A stretch of DNA of 11,832 nucleotides from Pedobacter sp. (GTDB lineage Bacteria; Bacteroidota; Bacteroidia; Sphingobacteriales; Sphingobacteriaceae), in assembly GCA_004295885.1 (NCBI GenBank), contig SEDG01000043.1:1-11832 (forward strand), written 5' to 3'. Of the stretch, positions 1 through 7,175 are shown in pieces; position 1 is the first letter of the stretch; each line of letters begins with the position of its first letter. Below the pieces are notes generated by a model, which saw only the letters and a program-made list of their open reading frames with translations, searched no databases and was not told where the DNA came from. The position numbers were made by a program, and so were the translations under genes.

Positions 1-119
1 TGCAAATATGTAACATTGCACTCGCAAAACCTAATCGGTTTTCGGCGCCTATAGCTCAGTTGGTTAGAGTAGAAGACTCATAATCTTTTGGTCCCTGGTT
101 CGAGCCCAGGTGGGCGCAC
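1..119. repeat. Left copy of a 119-bp perfect terminal direct repeat
   Basis: Bases 1-119 are identical to 11714-11832, with no mismatch on visual comparison. The repeat holds 44 bp of 5' flank, a whole tRNA gene and the first base after it. The flank contains a small hairpin (AAAACC 26-31, loop TAATC, GGTTTT 37-42) just ahead of the tRNA 5' end. Both ends of the repeat coincide with the ends of the window, so its true extent may be greater. Elements that integrate into tRNA genes usually duplicate only the 3' part of the gene, so a repeat including the promoter-proximal flank points more to duplication, gene conversion or an assembly overlap. Confidence 0.97.
45..118 (+). tRNA. tRNA with CAT anticodon (elongator Met, or possibly Ile2)
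   Basis: A full 74-nt cloverleaf can be folded. The acceptor stem is GCGCCTA (45-51) with TGGGCGC (111-117), including one G-U pair, and the discriminator is A118. The D stem is GCTC/GAGT, the anticodon stem GAAGA/TCTTT, the loop CTCATAA with anticodon CAT at 79-81, and the T arm CCTGG-TTCGAGC-CCAGG. CCA is not encoded. The G1-C72 pair and lack of three G-C pairs in the anticodon stem argue against initiator tRNA. Acceptor pairs C4-G69 and C5-G68, with A37 and A38, fit features described for the lysidine-modified Ile2 tRNA in E. coli, so isoleucine (AUA decoding) is a real alternative to elongator methionine. Confidence 0.95.
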
Positions 120-153
120 AAAAAAAAGCTATCCGAAAGGATGGCTTTTTTTA
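119..153 (+). terminator. Intrinsic terminator after the left tRNA gene
   Basis: Directly after the tRNA an A-run leads into the stem AGCTATCC (127-134), a GAAA tetraloop (135-138) and GGATGGCT (139-146), followed by T146-T152. All eight pairs form, one of them a T-G wobble, and the flanking A and T runs extend the stem. This is a textbook rho-independent terminator for the tRNA transcript. Because of the A-run it could also act in the opposite direction. The window stops before it can be seen whether the right tRNA copy has the same terminator. Confidence 0.85.
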
Positions 154-280
154 TGTCCAGATGGGCGAGAAGTTTATCCCAATGAGTGCAACGATATCGG
201 GAAGCCGTCTCGAACCAACTTTCTTTTTCGATCATTCACCAGCTGGGAGCAACTTATATCGTACCCGTCAAATTTATATT
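146..280 (+). pseudogene. Possible decayed GIY-YIG endonuclease-like reading frame
   Basis: No intact frame exists here, but segments in different forward frames line up with the N-terminal half of small GIY-YIG proteins. FYV appears near 151, then KFI-P-MS (about 171-188), then NDIGK (about 190-204, shifted frame), then RLE (about 206-214, shifted again), and SWEQLISY near 241-266, which could match the family's RPWELIY segment. Joining them needs two small indels that together restore frame. No catalytic core can be confirmed and there is no convincing C-terminal half. The open frames covering this area begin inside the tRNA or use unlikely codons and are not credible genes. This is an inference from pattern only. 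Confidence 0.25.
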
Positions 281-309
281 ATCATAACTTTTCAAAATGA
301 TAATATAAA
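273..309. repeat. Perfect 13-bp inverted repeat upstream of the TPR regulator
   Basis: TTTATATTATCAT (273-285) is exactly complementary to ATGATAATATAAA (297-309), with an 11-base spacer. It lies 60 bp before the start of the regulator gene. It has no G/C-rich stem or T-run, so it is a poor terminator. A dimeric operator or a hairpin in the 5' region is more likely. Confidence 0.6.
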
Positions 310-368
310 CTTAATGACAACTTATTTTGCCCTTCGCAAATTTGGTTTTCTCATAGGATTCATTTTAG

Positions 369-1988
369 ATGACACTACCAATTTTCCCTACGTGTAAATA
401 TAATTTGCGCTATCTCATCATTATTGCACTGGTTTCCCTAAATTATCAATTTTCATTAGCACAGGACGAACGAAGAACTTTTGCTTCTGCCTATCATGAT
501 AAATCTGCTTATGCAAGTATCAAGGGTTTACTTGATACCGCCTTGTCTCATGATGACTCGTATGCAGCAGGAATTTATTATCAGCAAATTGGAGATGTCT
601 TTTTTAAGGAGGGCGTGCTCCCTCAAGCATTAGAATATTACTTTAAGGCAAATAGTTCTTTTCTTGCAAGAACTTTTACTGTCGAATACGCTGATAATTT
701 AAATAAGATTGGCAAGGTTTACTATAAAACTTCACGGTTAAATAGTGCGATGCAAACTTTCAGGAAAGCAGTAGTTGTTTCCGATAAAGTCAATTATCCT
801 CGCGGAACTGCAGAAGCTGATAAATACATTGCCCAGATTTTTGAAAAAATGGGACATCTTGACAGTGCGCACTACTATTTGGAGCTTGCGCTGAGGGCTT
901 ATCAAAAACTCCATAATAAACAACAAGTAGCTTTTACCTACTCAAAAATAGGAGGGATATATGAAGATGAACTGAAATTTTCTGAAGCCCTGCCTTATTT
1001 TTTTAAAGCCTTAGACCTTTACAATGACAGTAAATCTCTGGAAGGTAAAGCAGCTTTATTGAATAACATTGGCGATGTATATCGAAAAATGTATAACTAT
1101 AAAACCGCATTGACTTACACCAAACAAGCCGAGCAATTAGCCCTGCAATTGAAAGATTTTCAGCAGATCAGCAGTGCCCATAGGGATTTAGCTAAAACTT
1201 TTGAAATGACTGGGCATTTCGATAGTGCTTATTATTATAGCGAAAAGGCAAGATCAGCTTATGCTAAAAGTTTCAATATTGATACCGATAAAAAACTGAA
1301 CTTATTACAAACGCTATTTGATGTAGAGCAAAAGAACAAGGAAATTTCTCGATTGGAGAAAGATCAATTCAATAATCGTGTTTTCATTTTTCTAATCGTA
1401 TTGGTGGGATTGCTATTAGCTATTTCAGGGTATAGCGTCATGAGTAAACAGCGATTAAAAAGTAAGAATGAAAGCATCATTCACGAGAATATACGTGAAA
1501 ATATTGAATTGGAGTTGAATAACAACCAGCTTCAGGAGACTAACCTAAAGGCACAACTGGAGCTTCAAAGTAAAGAATTGAGCAGTCATGTGCTGCTCAT
1601 TATTCAGAAGAATCAGTTTCTGGAAGTTTTAAAGAACAAAGTCATATCGATAATTAAGGATGATAAACGTGATAGTAGAAGAGAATTGAAACACTTGATT
1701 GCTACCATTGATGAAAATACAAATCAAGATAAAAACTGGGAAGATTTTCGAGCAATCTATGAAAATGTGCACCATCAATTTTTTGACAAACTAATCGATT
1801 ATGAAGAATCATTAACGGCCACTGATCTGAGGTTTTTAGCGCTACTGAAGATGAACTTGCAGGGAGCAGAGCTTGCTACCATGCTTGGGATCTCTCAGAA
1901 TAGTTTAAGGACCGTTCGTTACCGGGTTAAGAAAAAATTAAAGCTTACTGAACAGGATAACCTTAGCCAGTTTATACAGCAATTTTAG
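369..1988 (+). CDS. Membrane-tethered TPR regulator with C-terminal LuxR-like HTH
   Basis: The 539-aa product has an N-terminal signal sequence (hydrophobic core about residues 15-24, likely cleavage near SLAQ-DE at 32). A tetratricopeptide-repeat array follows (about 60-300, with repeated A-x-x-Y-F-x-K-A type units). A single membrane span lies at about 337-357, then a charged coiled coil at about 360-450. The C-terminal helix-turn-helix (about 482-535) contains LGISQNSLRTVRYRVKKKLKL, here matched as LGISQ, then SLRTVRYRVKKKL, resembling LuxR/GerE-type recognition helices. Basic residues just after the span place the C-terminus in the cytoplasm, so the TPRs should face the periplasm. This design suggests direct coupling of an envelope signal to transcription without phosphorylation. 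The start is chosen because it yields the complete signal peptide. The gene has its own upstream region and is separated by 229 bp from the TonB receptor gene, which it may control. The ligand is unknown. Confidence 0.88.
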   Translation: MTLPIFPTCKYNLRYLIIIALVSLNYQFSLAQDERRTFASAYHDKSAYASIKGLLDTALSHDDSYAAGIYYQQIGDVFFKEGVLPQALEYYFKANSSFLARTFTVEYADNLNKIGKVYYKTSRLNSAMQTFRKAVVVSDKVNYPRGTAEADKYIAQIFEKMGHLDSAHYYLELALRAYQKLHNKQQVAFTYSKIGGIYEDELKFSEALPYFFKALDLYNDSKSLEGKAALLNNIGDVYRKMYNYKTALTYTKQAEQLALQLKDFQQISSAHRDLAKTFEMTGHFDSAYYYSEKARSAYAKSFNIDTDKKLNLLQTLFDVEQKNKEISRLEKDQFNNRVFIFLIVLVGLLLAISGYSVMSKQRLKSKNESIIHENIRENIELELNNNQLQETNLKAQLELQSKELSSHVLLIIQKNQFLEVLKNKVISIIKDDKRDSRRELKHLIATIDENTNQDKNWEDFRAIYENVHHQFFDKLIDYEESLTATDLRFLALLKMNLQGAELATMLGISQNSLRTVRYRVKKKLKLTEQDNLSQFIQQF

Positions 1989-2077
1989 CATAAAACAAAG
2001 ACTTCACAATCTGATAACATAAGCTTAATGGCTTTAAAAATCGAATTAAATTACTGTTTATTAGTTAGTTATGTTTA

Positions 2078-2118
2078 TGTGTAGTCGTATTGTTTACGCT
2101 TTTTTGAATTGTGTAGTC
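2078..2118 (+). promoter_or_regulatory. Candidate operator: TGTGTAGTC direct repeat
   Basis: The 9-mer TGTGTAGTC occurs at 2078-2086 and again at 2110-2118. Start-to-start spacing is 32 bp, close to three helical turns. The second copy ends about 20 bp before the candidate -33 element of the TonB receptor promoter. Same-face direct repeats at this place fit an activator site. The binding protein is unknown; the HTH protein encoded upstream is the obvious candidate by position only. Confidence 0.4.
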
Positions 2119-2137
2119 AGTTTGAAACTCTAAAAAA

Positions 2138-2168
2138 TTTGAGGATGATTTTTAAGCCCTAATCTTTG
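2138..2168 (+). promoter_or_regulatory. Candidate Bacteroidota-type promoter for the TonB receptor operon
   Basis: TTTG (2138-2141) is followed after 18 bp by TAATCTTTG (2160-2168). The Bacteroidota primary sigma factor uses TTG and TANNTTTG about 17-23 bp apart. The -7 element here has one extra base between TA and TTTG, so the match is good but not perfect. A start near 2175 would give a leader of about 43 nt that is A-rich with no Shine-Dalgarno sequence, as usual in the phylum. Confidence 0.5.
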
Positions 2169-2217
2169 GCCAAGAAAAAAAACAAAAATCAAAACAAACT
2201 CATTCTCAAAAGAAATC

Positions 2218-5200
2218 ATGAAAAAATTATTACTCCCACTTATCTTACTTTTACTCCCATTTCTCGGGTTTGCACAAAGCTTGGTTACGGGAAGGATCAT
2301 TGACGAAAACAAGCTTAGTTTACCTGGAGCAACGGTTAGGCTTACCGAATTAAACAGGGGAACTATATCTGACCAAAACGGTAATTACTCTTTAGTGGGC
2401 ATACCCGAAGGAACTTATAGTTTGGTAGTTGTTTACATTGGTTATAGCCCATCAAAACAACAGATTACCATTAAAAAAGGCCAAAACTTAGCCATCGACA
2501 TTACACTTGCGCTTTCTAAAGATAATGCATTAAAAACAGTAGTGGTAACAGGAAACAGTAGTGCCACATTGAAAGCACTTAATCAGCAAAAAAACTCAGA
2601 TCGAATTGTTAATGTCATTTCTGCGGATCAGGTAGGTAGGTTTCCAGATCCCAATATCGGAGATGCCTTGAAACGGGTGCCAGGTATTTATGTGCAAATG
2701 GACCAAGGTGAAGCTTCATTGGTGAGCATTAGAGGAACAGACCCTTCTAAAAGCACAATTAGCATCAATGGATCTAATATCGCAGGTACTGGCGAAAATA
2801 GAGCTGTTGGCATCAGTGCAATACCAGCAGATATGGTACAATCTGTAGAGGTTACTAAAGCAATTACCCCAGATATGGATGGAGATGCAATTGGCGGTGT
2901 AGTTAACTTAATTACTAGAAAAGCCCCTTATGCAAAGCTATTATCGTTTACAGGCGGTTCTGGTTACAGCGATATCGTTCAGAAGCCAACTTACAATGGT
3001 AGTGTGGTTTATGGTAATCGGTTTTTGAAAGATAAAAAACTTGGTATAATGGCTTCAGGTTCGTTCTATCAGCAGTTTTTGGGTTCAGACGATCATCAAA
3101 CAACATGGGAAGACGTTAAATGGGTTAACCAACAGACTTATTTTATGCCTAGGTTTTTAAACATGGTGCAGAATAACCTTGAGCGAATGCGCCAAAGTTA
3201 TACAGTTGGTTTAGACTATAAATTCAATGCTAGAAACACCATAACTGTTACCGGTATTTATAACAAGTACAACGACTGGAGAACAATTTCCACTTTGAAG
3301 GTAGATGACCTTGGTGCAGAATATCCTAAAAATTGGCAACGTGCTGCAGGCTGGGAAGGAGTTGGTAAAAAAATTACAGATGCCAATAACGATTACATTG
3401 ATGATGTGAGCAAACAACCATACTTGAATGTAAACAACGATCCTAAAAACCCTATTTATCAGCCAGAGTTAGAGAGGCATATCGAAGGAGGATTAAATAA
3501 TCGTAATGCAAGTCAAACGATTCAGAAAATTATGAACGTAGGTATGGAAGGAGAACACTTGTTGGGTAAGGTAAAGTTGAACTGGAAGGGATCTTTTTTA
3601 AAGAACATCACCAACAAGCCTGATGTGATTGAACTTGAACTAGAAAGTGAGAATGAAAAGAGTGTTCACATGAACTATAATGATTCTAGATTCATCAAAG
3701 CTGACAATGGTTTCGAAGTTGAAAATATCTTAAAGAACCTTGTAGGTAAACCTTCTAACAGGACTGATTCTGCCGACACTTGGTACATGGATAACTTTAC
3801 AGGAACTGATAAAAGAGCAAGCACCAAACAGTACTTGGCTCAGGTAGATCTTAGTATACCTCTTAAAACTGGAAAGTTTAGCAATACCTTAAAGTTTGGC
3901 GGAAAATTTCGTGGGCTAAATCTTAGCAATGAAACTACAAAACGTGTGCGTTGGACACCACAGATAGATCCAGCTTTACTAGGACAGTATAATGCAGAGC
4001 TAGCTGCCGGACGTAAACCAAAGCTAGCTGATTATATAGGATGGGCACCTTTTTGGTCTGGATTTGCTAACAACTCTACTAATATCAGTAAAACCTTAAA
4101 TATCAATTCAGACTACAACGTAGGAAATGCCGGATCATCAGCTTGGATCTCAAACTTGAACAAAAGTTATACTGGAGATACGCAAGATTTTATGCTAAAT
4201 AGGGTATATCAAGATGTATTGGGTAATAACTATACTGGTGACGAAAGTGTGACTGCGGGATACATCATGAGTACGCAAAATATTGGAGAAAAGTTATCAC
4301 TGATATTTGGAGGGCGTGTAGAAAGAAGTGTTGTTAAATATGAAGGTTACAACTATAACGTGAGAGCTGATTTTATCCCGGCCAAGCAATTAACAAAGTC
4401 TGATTTCTTGAACTTTATGCCAGCATTTTTGGCCAAATACACACCGAATAAAGATTTTGTATATCGCTTTGCCTTTACTAGAACAATTTCAAGACCTGAC
4501 TATAAGGATATCTCTCCGTACATCAACGTAAACGTTAAAGACAAATTGATTAAACAAGGAAATTCAGCTATTCAGCCAACACTTTCTAACAACCTCGATT
4601 TATTAGGCGAGTTTTACACGGGTAATACAGGGTTGATCTCTGCTGGTGTTTATTTGAAAAACATTAAAAACTATAGAATACTCTCTAGAGATTTGGTACC
4701 ATTTAACCAGGTGGAAAGTGTAGTAGAATCGCCTGAATCTTTACTTGCCCAAGGTGCAAACCCTACAACAGTAGCTTCTTATAAAACTGATTACGATAAA
4801 TTGAAAGCTGCAAATGGAAACCTAGAGCGTACCATGCCTGGAAATGGCGGTACCGCAAATATTTTAGGGGCAGAATTTTCTTTCCAAAGGGGTTTAACTT
4901 TTTTACCAGGATTGCTTCGTAATCTGACCATTTATTCTAATTATACGCACAATTTTATTTTCGTAAAAAAAGGTGACCCAAAACTTCCTGGAACAGCGAA
5001 AGATATCCTGAATTTATCTCTGGCTTATGAAGTGAAACGTTTTAATGCCCGGTTATCTTACAACAACACCTCTTCGTTTATTACTATTTTGGGTACTACA
5101 AACAAAGGTGATGTGTACTACGATAAGGCAAACTACCTAGATGCAAATGTTAACTTTTTCATCACACCTAGGTTATCCATTTATGGTTCTGCTAACAACT

Positions 5201-5307
5201 TGCTAAACCAAGATCAAAGACGCTACCAGTATCAAGAAGAATATACTTATTCGTCTCTCTATACGGGAGCAACGGCAACGTTAGGCCTAAAATTAAATGT
5301 CTATTAA
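2218..5307 (+). CDS. TonB-dependent outer membrane receptor (putative phytate or phosphate-ester uptake)
   Basis: The 1029-aa precursor starts with a clear signal peptide (MKKLLLPLILLLLPFLGFAQ). Next comes a carboxypeptidase-regulatory-like beta-sandwich (about 22-97, with VTGRIIDENKLSLPGATV and SDQNGNYSL). The plug domain (about 125-235) contains DALKRVPGIYV, VSIRGTD and GGVVNLITRKAP. The rest is a 22-strand-type barrel, with the phrase RFAFTRTISRPDYKDISPY at about 750 typical of the TonB receptor group first described in Xanthomonas and Caulobacter, ending in an aromatic-rich terminal strand (LGLKLNVY). The length is normal for the family. No SusD-like lipoprotein is encoded nearby, so this is probably not a glycan SusCD pair. 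It leads a same-strand run with a peroxidase-like protein, a phosphatase and a phytase, so phytate, its metal complex or a released product is the best substrate guess. The substrate itself cannot be read from the sequence. Confidence 0.92.
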   Translation: MKKLLLPLILLLLPFLGFAQSLVTGRIIDENKLSLPGATVRLTELNRGTISDQNGNYSLVGIPEGTYSLVVVYIGYSPSKQQITIKKGQNLAIDITLALSKDNALKTVVVTGNSSATLKALNQQKNSDRIVNVISADQVGRFPDPNIGDALKRVPGIYVQMDQGEASLVSIRGTDPSKSTISINGSNIAGTGENRAVGISAIPADMVQSVEVTKAITPDMDGDAIGGVVNLITRKAPYAKLLSFTGGSGYSDIVQKPTYNGSVVYGNRFLKDKKLGIMASGSFYQQFLGSDDHQTTWEDVKWVNQQTYFMPRFLNMVQNNLERMRQSYTVGLDYKFNARNTITVTGIYNKYNDWRTISTLKVDDLGAEYPKNWQRAAGWEGVGKKITDANNDYIDDVSKQPYLNVNNDPKNPIYQPELERHIEGGLNNRNASQTIQKIMNVGMEGEHLLGKVKLNWKGSFLKNITNKPDVIELELESENEKSVHMNYNDSRFIKADNGFEVENILKNLVGKPSNRTDSADTWYMDNFTGTDKRASTKQYLAQVDLSIPLKTGKFSNTLKFGGKFRGLNLSNETTKRVRWTPQIDPALLGQYNAELAAGRKPKLADYIGWAPFWSGFANNSTNISKTLNINSDYNVGNAGSSAWISNLNKSYTGDTQDFMLNRVYQDVLGNNYTGDESVTAGYIMSTQNIGEKLSLIFGGRVERSVVKYEGYNYNVRADFIPAKQLTKSDFLNFMPAFLAKYTPNKDFVYRFAFTRTISRPDYKDISPYINVNVKDKLIKQGNSAIQPTLSNNLDLLGEFYTGNTGLISAGVYLKNIKNYRILSRDLVPFNQVESVVESPESLLAQGANPTTVASYKTDYDKLKAANGNLERTMPGNGGTANILGAEFSFQRGLTFLPGLLRNLTIYSNYTHNFIFVKKGDPKLPGTAKDILNLSLAYEVKRFNARLSYNNTSSFITILGTTNKGDVYYDKANYLDANVNFFITPRLSIYGSANNLLNQDQRRYQYQEEYTYSSLYTGATATLGLKLNVY

Positions 5308-5310
5308 AAT

Positions 5311-5340
5311 AACAAAGGCTGGCTAACACCAGCCTCTGTT
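5311..5340 (+). terminator. Intercistronic hairpin between TonB receptor and peroxidase genes
   Basis: AGGCTGG (5316-5322) and CCAGCCT (5329-5335) pair perfectly around the loop CTAACA. One mismatch further out, AACA (5311-5314) pairs with TGTT (5337-5340). The stem fills almost the whole 39-bp gap and is not followed by a long T-run. A partial terminator or an mRNA-stabilising element that keeps receptor expression above enzyme expression is likelier than a full stop. Confidence 0.6.
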
Positions 5341-5346
5341 TAGATT

Positions 5347-7161
5347 ATGAATAGGAAAATCTTCATCTCACTCATCGCCTTTATCATCTGTATGGTTTTT
5401 TCATCGGGCATTTTGCTCCAAAAATCAGACATTGGTGCTACTGCTGCAATTGCTTATTTTGATCATCAGTCTAAAGAGTTCAGTATAGCTACTGATTCTT
5501 TGGTTGAAACGATCAAAAGAATTGATAAGGATTCGATAAGCGTGATTGAAGCTAGAACTGCATTGTTGAAATGTAGGTTACGCTACAAACAGTTATCCTT
5601 TTTTACTTCTTATTTTTTTCCTAGTGAAACGGCCATGTATAACGCAGCGCCAAAATACGAGGTTGAAGAACCAGAGCTAGAATTGGTCGAACCTATGGGG
5701 CTTCAACAGATTGAAACCTTGCTATATGAAAAAAACGTAAGAGAACAGCGAGAAGAACTGATCATGCAAGCTCAAGCCTTAAAAACTTCTGTTGCTGATC
5801 TTAGAACGTTATTATATGGTTTTCATGCTAGCGATGAACAGGTTTTAGAGAGCGTAAGGATAGAGTTGATCAGAATTATCTCCCTTTACATTTCAGGATA
5901 TGATGCACCCCTGCTTAAAAGTGGAATTGCTGAAGCCCAACAAAGTATGCAAAGCATGGAGGTGGTGTTAGCACCATACCTCAACGATAATAAAGAAGAT
6001 GGATTATTATTAGCCAAAACATTATCAAGTGGCATCAAATACCTCAATAATAACACGGCTTTTGATGATTTTGATAGAATGCACTACTTGGTTAATTATG
6101 CATTGCCTTTACAACAACAGTTGGAATTGTTCATTAATAAAATTGGCTTGGAGTTAAATACCACAGCTTACCTTAATTATAATGCTGAACATATTTTTAG
6201 CGCTGACTTTCTAAAAAACTTTGATTCCATACCTCCACAGAAGAGAAAAGAGCTTGCTCAGCTAGGTAAAAAACTGTTTTTTGATTCTCGACTTTCAGGA
6301 AATGGAATGGTTAGCTGTTCATCTTGCCACCAAGCAGAAAACTACTTCTCTGATGGAAAGAAAACCAGTGCGTCTCTTGATCCAACTCATTTGCTGAAAA
6401 GAAATACGCCATCATTACATTATGTAAGTTACCAACATAGCCAGTTTTGGGATGGTAGAGCCAAAACAATGACCGAACAAATCAAGGGAGTGCTCTTTAA
6501 CCCATTAGAAATGGGAGGTAACCAATCTGATGTGGTAAGGTATGTGATTAGCAATGTCGAGTATCGTTCAAAACTTGATAGCTTATTCTCTGGCAGGTAC
6601 AACAGCAACGAGGATATGAATCATATCGCCTTAGCATTTTCTGCATACTTAAGTACATTAAATCCAATGAATTCTCCTTTCGATCAATATTTAGCTGGAG
6701 ACAAAAAGGCAATGAATACTACCCAAATTAAAGGATTTAATCTTTTTATGGGCAAGGCACAATGTGGAAGCTGTCATTTTGCACCTTTATTCAATTCACT
6801 GGTGCCTCCGTTTTACGACAGGTCAGAACTTGAGGTACTAGGCACGCCGAAAACTGAAGATTTTACTAAACCAGAAAAAGACACTGATATGGGACGTTTT
6901 GACCTTTATAAAATCAAGTATTACAAACAAGCCTTTAAAACTCCAACTGTAAGGAATGCTGAAAAAACTGCACCATATATGCATAATGGAGCCTTTAGTA
7001 CGCTAGAAAGTGTAATAGACTTTTACAATAAAGGTGGAGCAAATGGGGTTGGATTGGTTACACCAGACCAAACATTGGCATCAAAACCTTTGAACCTTAC
7101 AAAACCAGAAATCAATGCCATTATTCAATTTATAAACTCATTAACAGATCAAACAAAATAA
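5347..7161 (+). CDS. Di-heme cytochrome c peroxidase/MauG-like protein with a long N-terminal extension
   Basis: The 604-aa product has an N-terminal hydrophobic export segment (about 4-24). A helical region of about 270 residues follows, then a C-terminal peroxidase module (about 295-600). Two c-type heme sites are visible: CSSCH (324-328) and CGSCH (473-477). Family motifs include LGKKLFFDSRLSGNG (307-321), NTPSL (353-357), FWDGRAKTM (367-375) and TAPYMHNGAF (541-550). Typical bacterial cytochrome c peroxidases are about 320-350 aa, so the N-terminal part is an added domain. Its segment of about 69-127 (Y-FFP..., EPMGLQQIETLLY) resembles imelysin-like sequences, but this is uncertain. The protein should act in the periplasm, reducing peroxide or oxidising a partner. 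It lies 14 bp before the phosphatase gene and so is almost certainly co-transcribed with the phosphatase, an unusual partner for phytate enzymes. Confidence 0.9.
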   Translation: MNRKIFISLIAFIICMVFSSGILLQKSDIGATAAIAYFDHQSKEFSIATDSLVETIKRIDKDSISVIEARTALLKCRLRYKQLSFFTSYFFPSETAMYNAAPKYEVEEPELELVEPMGLQQIETLLYEKNVREQREELIMQAQALKTSVADLRTLLYGFHASDEQVLESVRIELIRIISLYISGYDAPLLKSGIAEAQQSMQSMEVVLAPYLNDNKEDGLLLAKTLSSGIKYLNNNTAFDDFDRMHYLVNYALPLQQQLELFINKIGLELNTTAYLNYNAEHIFSADFLKNFDSIPPQKRKELAQLGKKLFFDSRLSGNGMVSCSSCHQAENYFSDGKKTSASLDPTHLLKRNTPSLHYVSYQHSQFWDGRAKTMTEQIKGVLFNPLEMGGNQSDVVRYVISNVEYRSKLDSLFSGRYNSNEDMNHIALAFSAYLSTLNPMNSPFDQYLAGDKKAMNTTQIKGFNLFMGKAQCGSCHFAPLFNSLVPPFYDRSELEVLGTPKTEDFTKPEKDTDMGRFDLYKIKYYKQAFKTPTVRNAEKTAPYMHNGAFSTLESVIDFYNKGGANGVGLVTPDQTLASKPLNLTKPEINAIIQFINSLTDQTK

Positions 7162-7175
7162 AAAATCATTAAACA

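Noticed and set aside
88..397. Two overlapping forward open frames starting in or just after the left tRNA
   Set aside because: One begins inside the tRNA gene and both cross the intrinsic terminator; their sequences look like frame-shifted fragments, not proteins.
738..926. Minus-strand open frame of 62 codons
   Set aside because: Lies wholly inside the well-supported TPR regulator gene on the other strand; no independent signals.
2130..2312. Minus-strand open frame over the TonB receptor promoter and signal peptide
   Set aside because: Antisense shadow of a hydrophobic signal peptide and leader; no family resemblance.
3211..3417. Minus-strand open frame of 68 codons
   Set aside because: Antisense to the TonB receptor barrel; composition follows the sense codons.
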